From Lepidostoma basale (Eukaryota > Arthropoda > Insecta > Trichoptera > Lepidostomatidae): a stretch of 64,000 bases of DNA. Of this stretch, positions 10,279 through 20,800 are shown piece after piece (position 1 is the first letter of the stretch; each line of letters opens with the position of its first letter). The notes beneath the pieces are model-generated. The model saw only the letters and a list, made by a program, of their open reading frames with translations. It was not told where the DNA came from and did not search any database. The stretch spans positions 682,001 through 746,000 of the forward strand of contig JAHDVF020000982.1 in NCBI GenBank assembly GCA_022606425.2, given 5' to 3'. The position numbers and the translations under genes were made by a program.

Positions 10279-10385
10279 GGAATGAAGGAGGATTGGACTG
10301 GAATGCAGAGAGTTAAGGGCCTGTTCCAAGTATCGCAGGACAGAGATACTTTCGCTGCAGTGATCACCAACGTTGGTGGAACCTT
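10279..10385 (+). mobile_element. RTE-like LINE fragment
   Basis: Reads RDWTGMQRVKGLFQVSQDRD and the end AVITNVGGT, close to the 3' end of the copy at 43719-44205. Directly follows SINE S. Confidence 0.7.
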
Positions 10386-10414
10386 AGGTTATGTAGAACC
10401 TGTAGAACCAATTT

Positions 10415-10540
10415 ACCTAAGGTTATGCCCGTGGGCAGGGCAATAATATTTCTAAACCGCATCTCTTCGGATGTGGACATCTTCCACGATAGTGAGGCTA
10501 CCCTCAGGAAACATTTATCTCTTACATAATGTATAAAATT
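10415..10540 (+). mobile_element. CR1/jockey-like LINE fragment
   Basis: Plus frame reads MPVGRAIIFLNRISSDVDIF, the family C C-terminus, followed by an ATTTATCTCTTAC 3' region also found at 37430-37475. Confidence 0.6.
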
Positions 10541-10689
10541 GATATTTGCTTCTCTTGTTCTTCTTATTGTTTCTTATTACTTAATTGGTCTTATTTTTTA
10601 ATTATCTTGTGTTTTTTGTGTTTATGTACATTGTTTATTTTGTATTTTTTTAAATTTCACAATTGCATATTCTGTTAAAAAAAAATGTT

Positions 10690-11030
10690 TTTGTATTCTA
10701 GTCATAAGCTCTTCTTCTTCTTCTTCCTCTTAGTTTAGGTCGTATGACCTGTTTGTGATGGTGGGCTGTCCTAGGATGATGATGTCCAACCATCTCTCCA
10801 TCTCTTCGGCGACCTTCCTGGTAATCTCTTACTACTTGGGTTTTCATCTTTAACAATGTTTGCAATTCTTGTATTCTCCATGCGGTCCACGTGGTCTTTC
10901 CAATAACGCCTTCTGCTTCTTCCCCATCTCACTTTGTCTTCAACACCACAGACAGACCTTATCGTTTCATTTCTGATCCGATCTCTGAGGGTTTTGCCTG
11001 CGATGGAGCGTAGGGTTCGCTCATATAAAT
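10690..11030 (-). mobile_element. RTE-like LINE 3' end
   Basis: Minus-strand translation gives LRSIAGKTLRDRIRNE, VRWGRSRRRYWKDHVDRMEN, PKRWRDGW, and ends in a (GAA)n tail at the left edge (CTTCTTCTTCTTCTTC on the plus strand). Full 3' end, truncated 5'. Confidence 0.8.
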
Positions 11031-11670
11031 AATCATATGCAGTATTTTACCATTCTCAGTCCAGATTTTTAATGTTAATTTTATAATATGAAAATCAATC
11101 ACTTATTTCATCTTCAATAAATGTCTTAAAATATGATTTATTTCAAATTTCACAAAATAAATTACGGTTCATATAACTTACTCAAACATCGACAGACTCT
11201 AGTCATTAATTAAATTGGGGAGTTTTAATTAAAATAAAGGAAATAAGAAATTTCTGGAACCCTAGAAAGATGATATTCGCTCTTGCGGGTGCAATTAGTA
11301 AGCGAAGAATGATTGGACTAATTACCGCAATTACCGAAATGAAATGAAATTCCCTTTTGTCGTGTGTACGTATTTTCATATTTCTTTTCTTATTTTTTAT
11401 ATTTAAAACATTAATCACATCGCAAAACGCTAGTGACAAAGCAATACAACAATTTTAATTAATAAATAAAAACAATTTGTAAATATAGCACAGGGAGTGT
11501 CCATTTCTACTAGGTCAGCTAGATTATCACAAAACAAGTCAACATTCAGAGTTTGGGAAAGAGATTGCCTATACCTGCCGGAATAACCATAGACATGTTG
11601 GTTCTGCAATCCGTTTTTATGCCCCCTTTATCTAAGATGTTGATGATCAGGCACAAATAGACTTATTTTC
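11030..11670. other. Unassigned AT-rich stretch
   Basis: No exon, RNA gene or repeat family is recognised. Confidence 0.3.
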
Positions 11671-11674
11671 ACGT

Positions 11675-12425
11675 TCGTAAAACAGTGTTTTAATCATTAA
11701 ATACAGTATTTCATAGTACATTTTTTTTCATTGTGAATCGGCATTATGAATCCTCATATACGGTTTAAATCATATAACACTGTTTTGATCATAAATTTAA
11801 TCACAAAACACTGTTTTAATTTTAAAACACTGTTTTAATCATAAAATGCTGTTTTTAATCATAAAACAGTGTTGTAATCATAATACACTGTTTTAACTAT
11901 AAAACACAATTTAATCATAAAAAAGTGTTTTTAATCATAAAACACTGTTTTAATCCTAAAACACTGTTTGATCATAAAAACACTGTTTTCATCATAAAAC
12001 ACTGTTTTAATCACAAATCACTGGTTTAATCATAAAACACTATTTTAAGCATACAACACTGTTTTAATCATAAAACATTGTCACAAAACACGCTTTTAAT
12101 CATAAAACACCATTTTATTCATAAAACACTGTATTGTATGATTAAAACACTGTTAATCACACAACATTGTTTTAATAATAAAACCACGTTTTACTCATAA
12201 GACAGTGTTTAAACACAAAACATTGTTTACTGTTAATACTTATCGCATCTTAATTGATGTTACGGGATTTTAATTCATAAATCATGGTTTAAATTCACTA
12301 ATTCAATAATAGTTTAAATACAAGTGTTACATTATTCTAAAAAGTACACAAAACGCCGTGAACACTGTTTTAAATAGTAAAACAATATTTTCATTGTTAA
12401 AATAGTGCTTTTATTCATAAAATTC
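11675..12425. repeat. AAAACACTGTTTTAATCAT minisatellite
   Basis: About 30 imperfect units of roughly 19 bp, AAAACACTGTTTTAATCAT, with a looser tail to 12425. Each unit holds a near-palindrome (AAAACAcTGTTTT), so units could pair within or between strands. No flanking gene. Confidence 0.9.
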
Positions 12426-12429
12426 TGAA

Positions 12430-13500
12430 AAAAGGTAAAATAGTACTTACAGCCATTTTATTCCACAAGCACATTGAAGATGAAAGGTGACGAACAAAAA
12501 TAAGAACAGTCGCAAGGAAAGTGTCATTTTCCCACTGTACCACATGTTTTTTTCACATCACATTAGATTAACAAACGATTTAAATACACCTAACAAAAGA
12601 TTATTAAAGTTAATATGTTTTTAATTTTAAATTATTTACAAATTTAGAATCTGTTCTGATCTTCTAAATTCAAATTATCTTATTCTATAAAATGATTTTT
12701 AAGTCATTTTGGATAACAAATGCCATTAGTACAAAAACAAGGATATGACGTTAACAACGCAAATATTTTATATTTTTACTTGCATGTTAAATAATGGTGC
12801 ATTAATTTGAAAAATGTTAATCTCTGATTGCTTTTCCCAATCGCATCGCTAGAAGCAGGTTAATTATGCAGGCTGATAAATATTACTATGTTATTATGTC
12901 GAAGTTATCCATCAGTAGCAAGAAATGAAATAATATTTTTACTAATTGGAAGAAATTTGTAATACACATAAATTATAATATCAAAAGCCTTTATAAAATT
13001 TCATAGAAATAGTCCATCTTGGATTATACTCGTATACGTCTTTATAAATTTTATTTCGCTCGTATATGAGTATTATTGTGACCGCTTTTTAGCTGTCGCT
13101 GACGAAACCGGTCATTAAAATATGAACATTTTACTTATTTTTAATATTACTGGCAAATGTCACATTTCAATAAAAGCTCCAAAATTGAAATTAGCTTCAA
13201 AGATTTTTATAAATCGCCGTTATATCGAAATGAAGATATTTAAAAAAAATATCAATCCACTAAAATCACCCAATTTCAAAAAATAAATAGCACATTATGT
13301 AGAAGTTTCTTAAACCATTATAAACTCAAAACAAATAACACTGCGGAGTTTCCATATATTACATTTATGGATCAATACACTGTTTATTCCACTTATATAA
13401 ATTTATTTAACTCGACATGTTAAATTGTATTCATTCATTAAAGAAATAAATAAGTTTTTAATAAATAAATATTGAACAATTGTAAAAAAAAATAATTTAA
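12430..13500. other. AT-rich intergenic sequence
   Basis: No coding frame is supported. A patch at 13080-13125 (CGCTGACGAAACCGGTCATT) matches one arm of the foldback at 23432-23575. Confidence 0.4.
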
Positions 13501-13539
13501 TATTTATTATTAATTAAAATGTCTGTTTTATATATGTTT

Positions 13540-13850
13540 GAATATATTTTATGGAAATGAAATGTTTGCTTTACTTGGATATTTGATAGCTTTAAATATT
13601 TTTTAAATATGTGGAAGTAAACATGATGTACAAATTTATTGTTTCTTGAACAATGGTGTAAAACTCCATACGAATGAAAACGTCTGTTTTCTAGAAGTTT
13701 AATTATATTTTTTATATGAATGGCGTGATTCTTCTTACTAAGGTACATTTGATAATGCATTAGTGAGGCAATACATGTCATTTGCAAAAATATATAATAA
13801 AACTTCTAGAAAACAGCCGTTTTCATTATTCATATAAGTGAAAAAATAAA
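13540..13850. mobile_element. Foldback element G, copy 1
   Basis: Two arms facing each other: ATGAAAACGTCTGTTTTCTA near 13675 and its diverged complement near 13805-13830. The centre has ATTTGATAATGCATTAGTGA then GGCAATACATGTC. The same family is at 43585-43718, 47655-47900 and 55385-55566, with a scrap at 21005-21080. No coding capacity. Confidence 0.65.
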
Positions 13851-14311
13851 CGATGTTTTTAGTTTAAAACATTAATACACACACTTTATTATATTTTATA
13901 ACACTTTTGTTTTATAATTTATATTCGCACTTTTTAGTATAAATTTTGTAATATCTAGATTTATGAATGAAATGCTAGTTGTATGAGAGATTACAGTGCT
14001 TGAACGCAAGCTTTCACATCAAAGGTTGAAGACCAAATGTGGTCCTGTCTAGTGCAAGGATTAACCCCAGGACGGCTGGCGCGTGGCGTAGAGTGAAATT
14101 TTTCTAACCTTTTTATATAACCCCTTCACCTTTTTATATAACTCCACTCCTTTAGTATATAAGTGACCGCTCTGTTTTATTTGATTGTTAAAATTATATA
14201 CATTGATAAAGGATACTTGTAACCGAAAAATGTCTGAGTTCAGTGAAAATAAAAAAATGTTGTAATAAAGTATAATTATATTTATTATCAGCAAGAGCTA
14301 CATTTAATAAA
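13850..14311. other. Unassigned stretch
   Basis: AT-rich with a short GC patch at 14060-14095. No gene or known repeat recognised. Confidence 0.3.
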
Positions 14312-15260
14312 ATGAAATCACTCTTCTGCAATGATAACATAAGTTTAAAACTCCGCCAGAGAATGATCAAATGTCAAGTCAACTCAATGAACAGACTGGA
14401 AGCATTTGAAATATGGCTCTATCGCCGAATGCTCAGAATTCCCTGGACAGACATGGTTACCAATACCGAAGTCCTGAGGCGAGCCAGAGTTGACAGGGAG
14501 CTGTTGTCAACTATCAAGGTTCATAAGATTTCACATCTGGGTCATGTACTGCGTGGGGAAAAGCACCACCTTCTCCAACTGATATTGGAGGGGAAAATTG
14601 AGGGACGCCGAGGGCTCGGTAGGAGACAGATGTCCTGGCTGCGAAACGTGAGGGAGTGGACCGGCATCTGAAGTGTAGAGGAGCTATTCCAAGCAGCGCA
14701 GGACAGGGACAGCATTCCTCTTGGGCATGCTGGGGACCAATAGTTATCAGATAAGGAGGGATGGGTGCACACTTACCCATTTCTTCAGACTTATCAGGGG
14801 ATTCTTTGAGAACTCCGTCATCTTGGAGGCTATCCATCTTTATGTTCCGGATGGTTATCTTCGACAGCGTCAGCACAGACTGTTTTATCTCCCAGCATGA
14901 AGAACCAACCTGCCTCTGGTGATGCCGGTGGGGAGAGCAATCAAACTGCTGAACATGATCGCTTCGGAGATCGACGCCTTTCATATTCGTGAAAGTACGT
15001 TCAGAAGACAAATAATCTTGACTTTGGAGAGTATCTTGTATTCCTAATGTCGAACCACCTCTCATGTGTTCCTGGTTATTTATTATATTTTAGTTATTAT
15101 ATTTTATGTTTAGTTATTATATTTAGTTATTATATATAATAAATAATAGATGTCAGATGTAATATCTTTTGAGAAAATAAACTGATTTGATTTGACAAGT
15201 TCGATCGTTTGATCGCTAACGTTGGGGGGACCCGACAGGACATTTGAAAAAAAAGAAGAA
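14312..15260 (+). mobile_element. RTE-like LINE 3' end split by a LINE
   Basis: The left part (14312-14712) reads LKLRQRMIKCQ, NRLEAFEIWLYRRMLRIPW, HLGHVLRGEKHHLLQL and GRRQMSWLRN, then AAQDRDS. The right part (15200-15260) resumes as ATCGCTAACGTTGGGGGGAC and ends in an A/GAA-rich tail. Bases 14713-15197 are a family C insertion. Same subfamily as 43719-44205. Confidence 0.8.
14713..15197 (+). mobile_element. CR1/jockey-like LINE inserted in RTE
   Basis: Sense-strand family C end: FLGHAGDQ, THFFRLIRGFFENSVILEAI, YLRQRQHRLFYLPA, VGRAIKLLNMIASEIDAFH, then ATAAACTGATTTGATTTGA. 5' truncated exactly at the junction with the RTE host, which is interrupted by it. Confidence 0.82.
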
Positions 15261-15505
15261 AATATTTATTCAATGACTATTTTTAATTTTCCTACCACGG
15301 GACGCCTATGGTCTGCATGAAAAATCTTTTCATACAGGGATGTAATACTAGTTCGTAGTTGATACTAAATATTACCCACTCTTAATACCACGTGAAGAGG
15401 AGCTTAGCACGAAGTTCAGACTTAATGAAATACCACCACAATGATTTTGTATTTATTATTAAAGTCATATTTATTTTAGCCCTTTTAACTATGCTACTAC
15501 TTCAC

Positions 15506-16290
15506 AATGGAGTTCTGGTCCCAACCCTTATGTATGGAAGCGAAGCATGGAACTGGCAGAAGAAAGATGAGAGCAGAATAAATGCGGTAGAGATGAGGTC
15601 CCTAAGACGTATGTGTGCTAGAACTAGAAAGGAATGTAGAGCGAAAAAAGGTATTATTTCGCGAGTCATACACGCACGTCGATTCCCTCGGCTTCTGACA
15701 TGACCAACCATTAAAATATGATTAATTTGGTCATGCCATGTTTTCCTCGGTCTACCTCGACTCCGTACTCCATTTACATCGTTAACGTATACTTTTTTAA
15801 CCATTCTTTCTTCACCCATGCGCTCCATATGTCCGAACCAACGCAGCGATCCTTTCATAATTTTGTTCATAATACCTTCTTTCGCTCTACATTCCTTTCT
15901 AGTTCTAGCACACATACGTCTTAGGGACCTCATCTCTACCGCATTTATTCTGCTCTCATCTTTCTTCTGCCAGTTCCATGCTTCGCTTCCATACATAAGG
16001 GTTGGGACCAGAAATCCATTGTGAACGGCCATTTTCGCTTTCATTGATAAATTCTTGTTTCCAAAAACTATTTTTGAAGCTCAATTCACTTTGTTACCCG
16101 CACCAACCCTTATAATAATAATAAATTGGATAATTTATTAAGCGCCATTTTTATGAATTACTCATCTCAAGGGCGCTTCTTTCAACGTCACTATCCGTTC
16201 GACCATCCGGTGTGAACATGCTACCTAAATACACAAATTCCCTCACCTGATCCAAATACTCTTTCGATCGATTTGGAAGAATGAATCGAC
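15506..16290 (-). mobile_element. LINE family A copy with 150-bp inverted arm
   Basis: The minus-strand copy (15658-16290) reads VREFVYLGSMFT, LVPTLMYGSEAWNWQKK, MRSLRRMC, RWFGHMERMGEERMV and GRPRKTWHDQINHIL, and stops before the usual GTTA tail. At its 3' side, 15506-15657 is a near-identical inverted copy of 15869-16020. A family D tail interrupts it at 16108-16182. Confidence 0.8.
16108..16182 (-). mobile_element. LINE family D 3' tail
   Basis: Complement of the 3' end at 60705-60790 (GCGCCCTTGAGATGAGCAAT, GGCGCTT, then (TTA)n). Inserted in the family A copy between CAACCCTT and CTTTCAACG, which are contiguous in the copy at 32188-32850. Confidence 0.75.
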
Positions 16291-16319
16291 ATAACACATC
16301 AACTAGTTCGATACTAATG

Positions 16320-16570
16320 AGTTTGAACACTTTCCATTTGAAACTGATCATGTTTGATTTCTCTCCCCACCGGCATCACCAGAGGTCGGTGGGTTCTGCG
16401 TGTTGTTAAAAACACTCCGTGCTGATCCCGTCGAAGATAATCATCCAAAACATAAAGATGGATAGGCACTCTCCAAGATGGCCGAGTTTTCAAAGAATCC
16501 CCTAATAAGTCCGAAGAGATGGATAAGTGTGAGCCCATCTATTCTTTGCTGCGAACTATTGTTCCCCAGC
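16320..16570 (-). mobile_element. CR1/jockey-like LINE fragment
   Basis: Minus frame reads LGNNSSQQ, THLFGLIRGFFENSAILE, IHLYVLDDYLRRDQHG and MPVGREIKH, a diverged family C C-terminus without 3' tail. Confidence 0.7.
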
Positions 16571-17100
16571 ACCCCAAGAAGAATGTGTGCGAATTGTATT
16601 AGAGAAGGATCCTCATAGATAATTTGCAGAGGCAATTCAAGTGATTGACACTTGTGTTGACATTCTAATTGACGGGGCAAATGTATTTGATTGCAGCGCA
16701 TTGACGAAACCGATCAGTTCTTTCTCCGTACGATTGACATTATTTAATCACTATTGATAGAAGTCAATCACAGTGGATGGTTGAACCTTTCCAAAAATTC
16801 ATTTCCATCGAAAACATAAATTTGTTTTAAATTGTTTACCGATTATTCAGAGCAGTTAGTAGTTTAGTTAGGTGTAAAATAAAATAAAAATATAATTTTA
16901 ACAAACACGTCGTTTCGTATTTCTTCAAAAGATTTAAAAAATTACAAACACGTCGATTAAATTCCATTTCACTTCAATGAAAATGGTTATCCATCAGGTA
17001 AACATTTTGAAAATTATATTGACAGTCTCCGTATTATTATTATTTTTTCAGTTAATTTATACATTCAATTTTACAGATAATAAAACTCACCGAGCATCTC
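16570..17100. other. Unassigned AT-rich stretch
   Basis: No exon is supported. 16780-17030 contains two AAACACGTCG phrases 40 bases apart. Confidence 0.3.
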
Positions 17101-17362
17101 TCTCTCCGGTCTCAATCTAGCGATTGGTCTGCAGCAAGGCGACGCATCTCCTATTCCACTCCGCTCGATCCTCGGCAACTTTCTTCAACTCCGCATAAGA
17201 GGTGCAGCCCATATCTCGGCAAATCTGGTCTAGGTACTCTTGGCGAGGTCGTCCTCTGCCAATCGATCCCTTGACCATATTCCCTCCAACACATCATGCA
17301 GGAAACATTCGTGTCGCAACACATGATCAATCCATCTTGCGCGCCTCTCCGAGCAAGTAGAT
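17100..17362 (-). mobile_element. RTE-like LINE 3' end
   Basis: Minus-strand translation: RRARWIDHVLRHECFLHDVL, GRGRPRQEYLDQICRDMGC, SYAELKKVAEDRAEWNRR. A clean RTE-type terminus; the same motif order underlies the tandem array at 58283-58680. Confidence 0.75.
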
Positions 17363-17772
17363 TTAGCAAATCAATCTCTTAAAATTCTACTTATAGATAA
17401 TGTATTAAGGGTTATTATCAAAATCTTGTAAATTCATTAAATTCCACACTTTGTTCCGCTTAAAACTTTTATATCGCATACATTCCAATGCATATTAATA
17501 TAATTAATTAATTTTTTTATCAAGTGAACTTACTCTGATAATATTTTTTTATAATGGCAATAATATTTCCAGTGTAGGAAAGCTCAGAAAAAAAAAATCG
17601 ACAACCGCTGACGTTTGAAGTTCAAATTTTAAATTGAGCTGTCAATTTACAAATTTTTCATATGAAGTTCAATGTTTATTATTATTTAAAAAAATTGATT
17701 ATTAATGTTTTAGTCTTATCCAAAGTGTTTCAATGTGAACAGTTTACTATTGATGTACTATTTAAATAAATA
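17363..17772 (+). promoter_or_regulatory. 5' flank of Gen
   Basis: About 400 bp between the LINE at 17362 and the Gen start codon. AT-rich with TGACGTTTGAAGTTCAAATT near 17600. No TATA box at a convincing distance. Transcription start not determinable from sequence alone. Confidence 0.3.
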
Positions 17773-17835
17773 ATGGGGATAAAAGGATTGTGGACACTTT
17801 TGGGTCCATTTTGCGATAGGAAACCACTCTATGAG
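17773..17835 (+). CDS. Gen: Gen exon 1
   Basis: Encodes residues 1-21, starting MGIKGLWTLLGPFCDRKPLY. The N-terminal Met-Gly is buried at the active site in this family. Donor GTATAC, phase 0. Confidence 0.92.
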
Positions 17836-20800
17836 GTATACATGACTTTTTGTTTACTATTCATTGTCTATTCGGTTCTATATATTAATATAAACAATCT
17901 TTTTCAAGCATGATCCTTTTAAGAGTCAATTTCTAAATAGTCATGTTGATGACAACTTGGAATAGTTGCTGAAATTAAAAACGACCAAAAAGTAAGTTGC
18001 ATGGCCATTGTTTACAATAAACATGTCGATATTTTAATTTGAATCAACATAAATATAACTGTAATAAAGTCTTCAATAACTTTATCAATATAAACAAATA
18101 TATTTGATATTTCTGCTGTTTAACATTCCTTTGCCAATGCTGTTATATTGCTACTAATAACTTTGATATATATTTTAACTAACTAACCATCAAGCCGTCT
18201 CCGAAAGGGTAGGCAGAAAGAATGGACTGCCACACTTTTCTTTCCTGACATACTTTTCTCGGTCCTCAACATTCATACATTGTGTCATGCACGCACCTCG
18301 ATTTCTCTGACCCTCACATGGTCGACATTCAATATTTGATTTATTTGATCGTGTCATGTTTTCCACAGTCTTCCTCTATTTATAGTTCCATTTACATCGT
18401 TAACTTATACTTTTTTTGCCATTCTTTCTTCATTCATTCTTTCAAGATGTGTCCAAACCAACTTAACTAAACCAACTTGTGAAGTCTAGAAAGATGGCAT
18501 ATTTGGGACACTTTCTCCGCAACGATAAATATAATCTGCTGCACCTCATTATGAAAGGGAAGATCGAGGGTAAGCGAGGTGTGGGAAGACCCCAGATGTC
18601 CTGGCTCGAGCATATCAAGTAGTGGACCAGAATTCGGAGGGTCGGGGAGTTCTTCCGTCTGGCACAGGACAGAGAGGCCTACGCCAGGGTGATAGCTGAC
18701 GTCGGGGTGACCTGACATGGCACTCGGAGAAGAAGAATAAACTAACTTAATGTTTCTTTCATTATTTTGTACATAACACTTTCATTCGCACCGCATTCAT
18801 TTCTTATATTTTCATATGACACTCTATCATACAAAGTTTTTCACATTCGTCTAAGAGAGTGGTTCCCAGGGGTCCCCAGGGATCATTCAGGAGGTCCGTG
18901 GTAAATTAAAATTGATTTGGGGGTCCCTGAACAGCGTCTGAGGGTCCGTGCAAGAAAAAATTGTGACACATTTTTATTACATACTATGGAAGTTATAGAG
19001 TCGGGTGGAGAAGGTTCTTTGAGGCCCTATGCACCACGGAGGTGTGACAGGACAAAAAGAAGAAGAAGAAGACTATGGAAGTTATAATAAATAATAATGG
19101 ATATTTTTCCTTTTTTCCTTTTTTTGTCAACCCTTTTTTTTTTTGTTCATTTGGAAAAATCGAATGTCGCGGCTGGCCCGATTTTCACGAATGAGCAATT
19201 AAAAAACATCACAACATTCAGATTCTATTTTCTATTAGCTTAATTTTGCTCTGTGTTAGCTTCAAAAACTTAATTTATGGTAATAATTATTTTATAATCA
19301 TGTTATAACTGAATTTGTAAAAAAAAAAAAAAACATGACAACATTTTCATGATGAGGTTTGGACATATGGAAAGAATGAATGAAGAAAGAATGGTAAAAA
19401 AATTATATGTTAACAGTGTAAATGGAACCAGAAATAGAGGAAGAAGAAGGATGAAAGTAGAATAAATGTGTGGATACTCTGTGTATGAAAGTGTCGAATG
19501 AAAATATAAGAAGTGAATGCGGTGCGAATGATGGTGTTATGAACAAAATAATGAAAGGATCATTAAGATGGTTTGGACATATGGAAAGAATGAATGAAGA
19601 AAAATTGAGGTATTAACGATGTAAATGGAACCAGAAATAGAGGAAGACCGAGGAAAACATGGCACGATCAAATAAATCAAATATTGAATGTCGGCCATGT
19701 GAGGAGTCAGAGAAATCGACGCGCGTGCATGACACGATGTATGAATGTTGAGGAAGCGAGAGAAATGTGTCAGGAAAGAAAAGTGTGGCAGTCCATTCTT
19801 TCTGCCTACCCCTTCGGGGAGACGGCGTGATGGTTAGTTAGTTTGTTAGTTAAAAAAACAATATTACGAAAGTAGGGGGTCTGCGCAAAATAAAAGAAAT
19901 CAGCAGGGGTCCACGGGACAAAAAGTGTGGGAACCACTAGTCTAAGAGATCTCATTTCTACTGCATTTATGCTACTTTCATTCTTCTTTTGCCAGTTTCA
20001 TGCTTCGCTTCCTCCTCCTACTTGTCGGTTCCTCAGTTTTTTACACTGTTAGGGAAGTGTTAAACAAATGAAGGCTGAATATTTAGTTTTTATTTCAGAT
20101 ACGAGGGGAGACCGTTGCCATAGACTTGTCGGGATGGGTGTGCGATAGCCAGAATGTAACGGATAACTATGCACAACCAAAACTCTACCTTAGGTTGGTA
20201 TCAATGCCAAATGCTTTATCTGATTTCTTATTTCTCCTACTCGTTTCCTATTTATTTGAGGTTGGCTTGACTGGTATTTTGTGAGAATCACAGTTATATT
20301 TTTAAGTATGTAAATGAGGGCATTAACGCCAGACTGAGTAGTTATTTCATAAGTCTTCACTATGTACTTTTAAATAATCAATTGTTTTGGCGGAAATGCT
20401 TTGATATTTCAACATTATTATCTGTTTAAATAATAACACCTTTATGTAATTACAACATTCCCCACACAAATAAAGTAGTTTGCTAAAATGCTTAAAATCA
20501 TTCTCCATAGATGGCGTTAGTGGGTGGATTGTATAAGTTAATCTTAAAAAGATTGACTAGTATAATCAAATCTACATAGATGGCCAATTAAAACTGACAC
20601 GTGAAGATAGAGGTATGGATTTGGAGTATATATACAACTTCCAAAATTTATCATGCATGATCATAATAACAAACGTGGAATGGGGAATGTTGTAATTACA
20701 TAAAGCGTGCGCTTAACCCAACCAATGACAGGTCATAAGTCCTGTAAACACCTTGATCATCCATATTCAGTTTCCAGTTTGCGTCTTCGTCTCTATTGAG

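Larger units (their letters stand above)
18857..19939. mobile_element. Non-autonomous hAT element
   Basis: Ends GAGTGGTTCCC and GGGAACCACTA, typical hAT termini, with an 8-bp duplication GTCTAAGA (18849-18856 and 19940-19947). Subterminal GGGGTCC phrases occur at both ends. No transposase. Two LINE tails (18998-19071, 19352-19851) are nested inside. Confidence 0.88.
18177..20013 (-). mobile_element. LINE family A, split by three insertions
   Basis: Minus-strand copy in Gen intron 1. Pieces are 18177-18468, 18743-18856 and 19948-20013, which read continuously against other family A copies. Interrupted by a plus-strand RTE end (18470-18742) and by a hAT element (18857-19939). Confidence 0.82.

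Noticed and set aside
14514..15065. 183-residue minus-strand frame
   Set aside because: It is antisense to two nested LINE ends that read sensibly on the plus strand.
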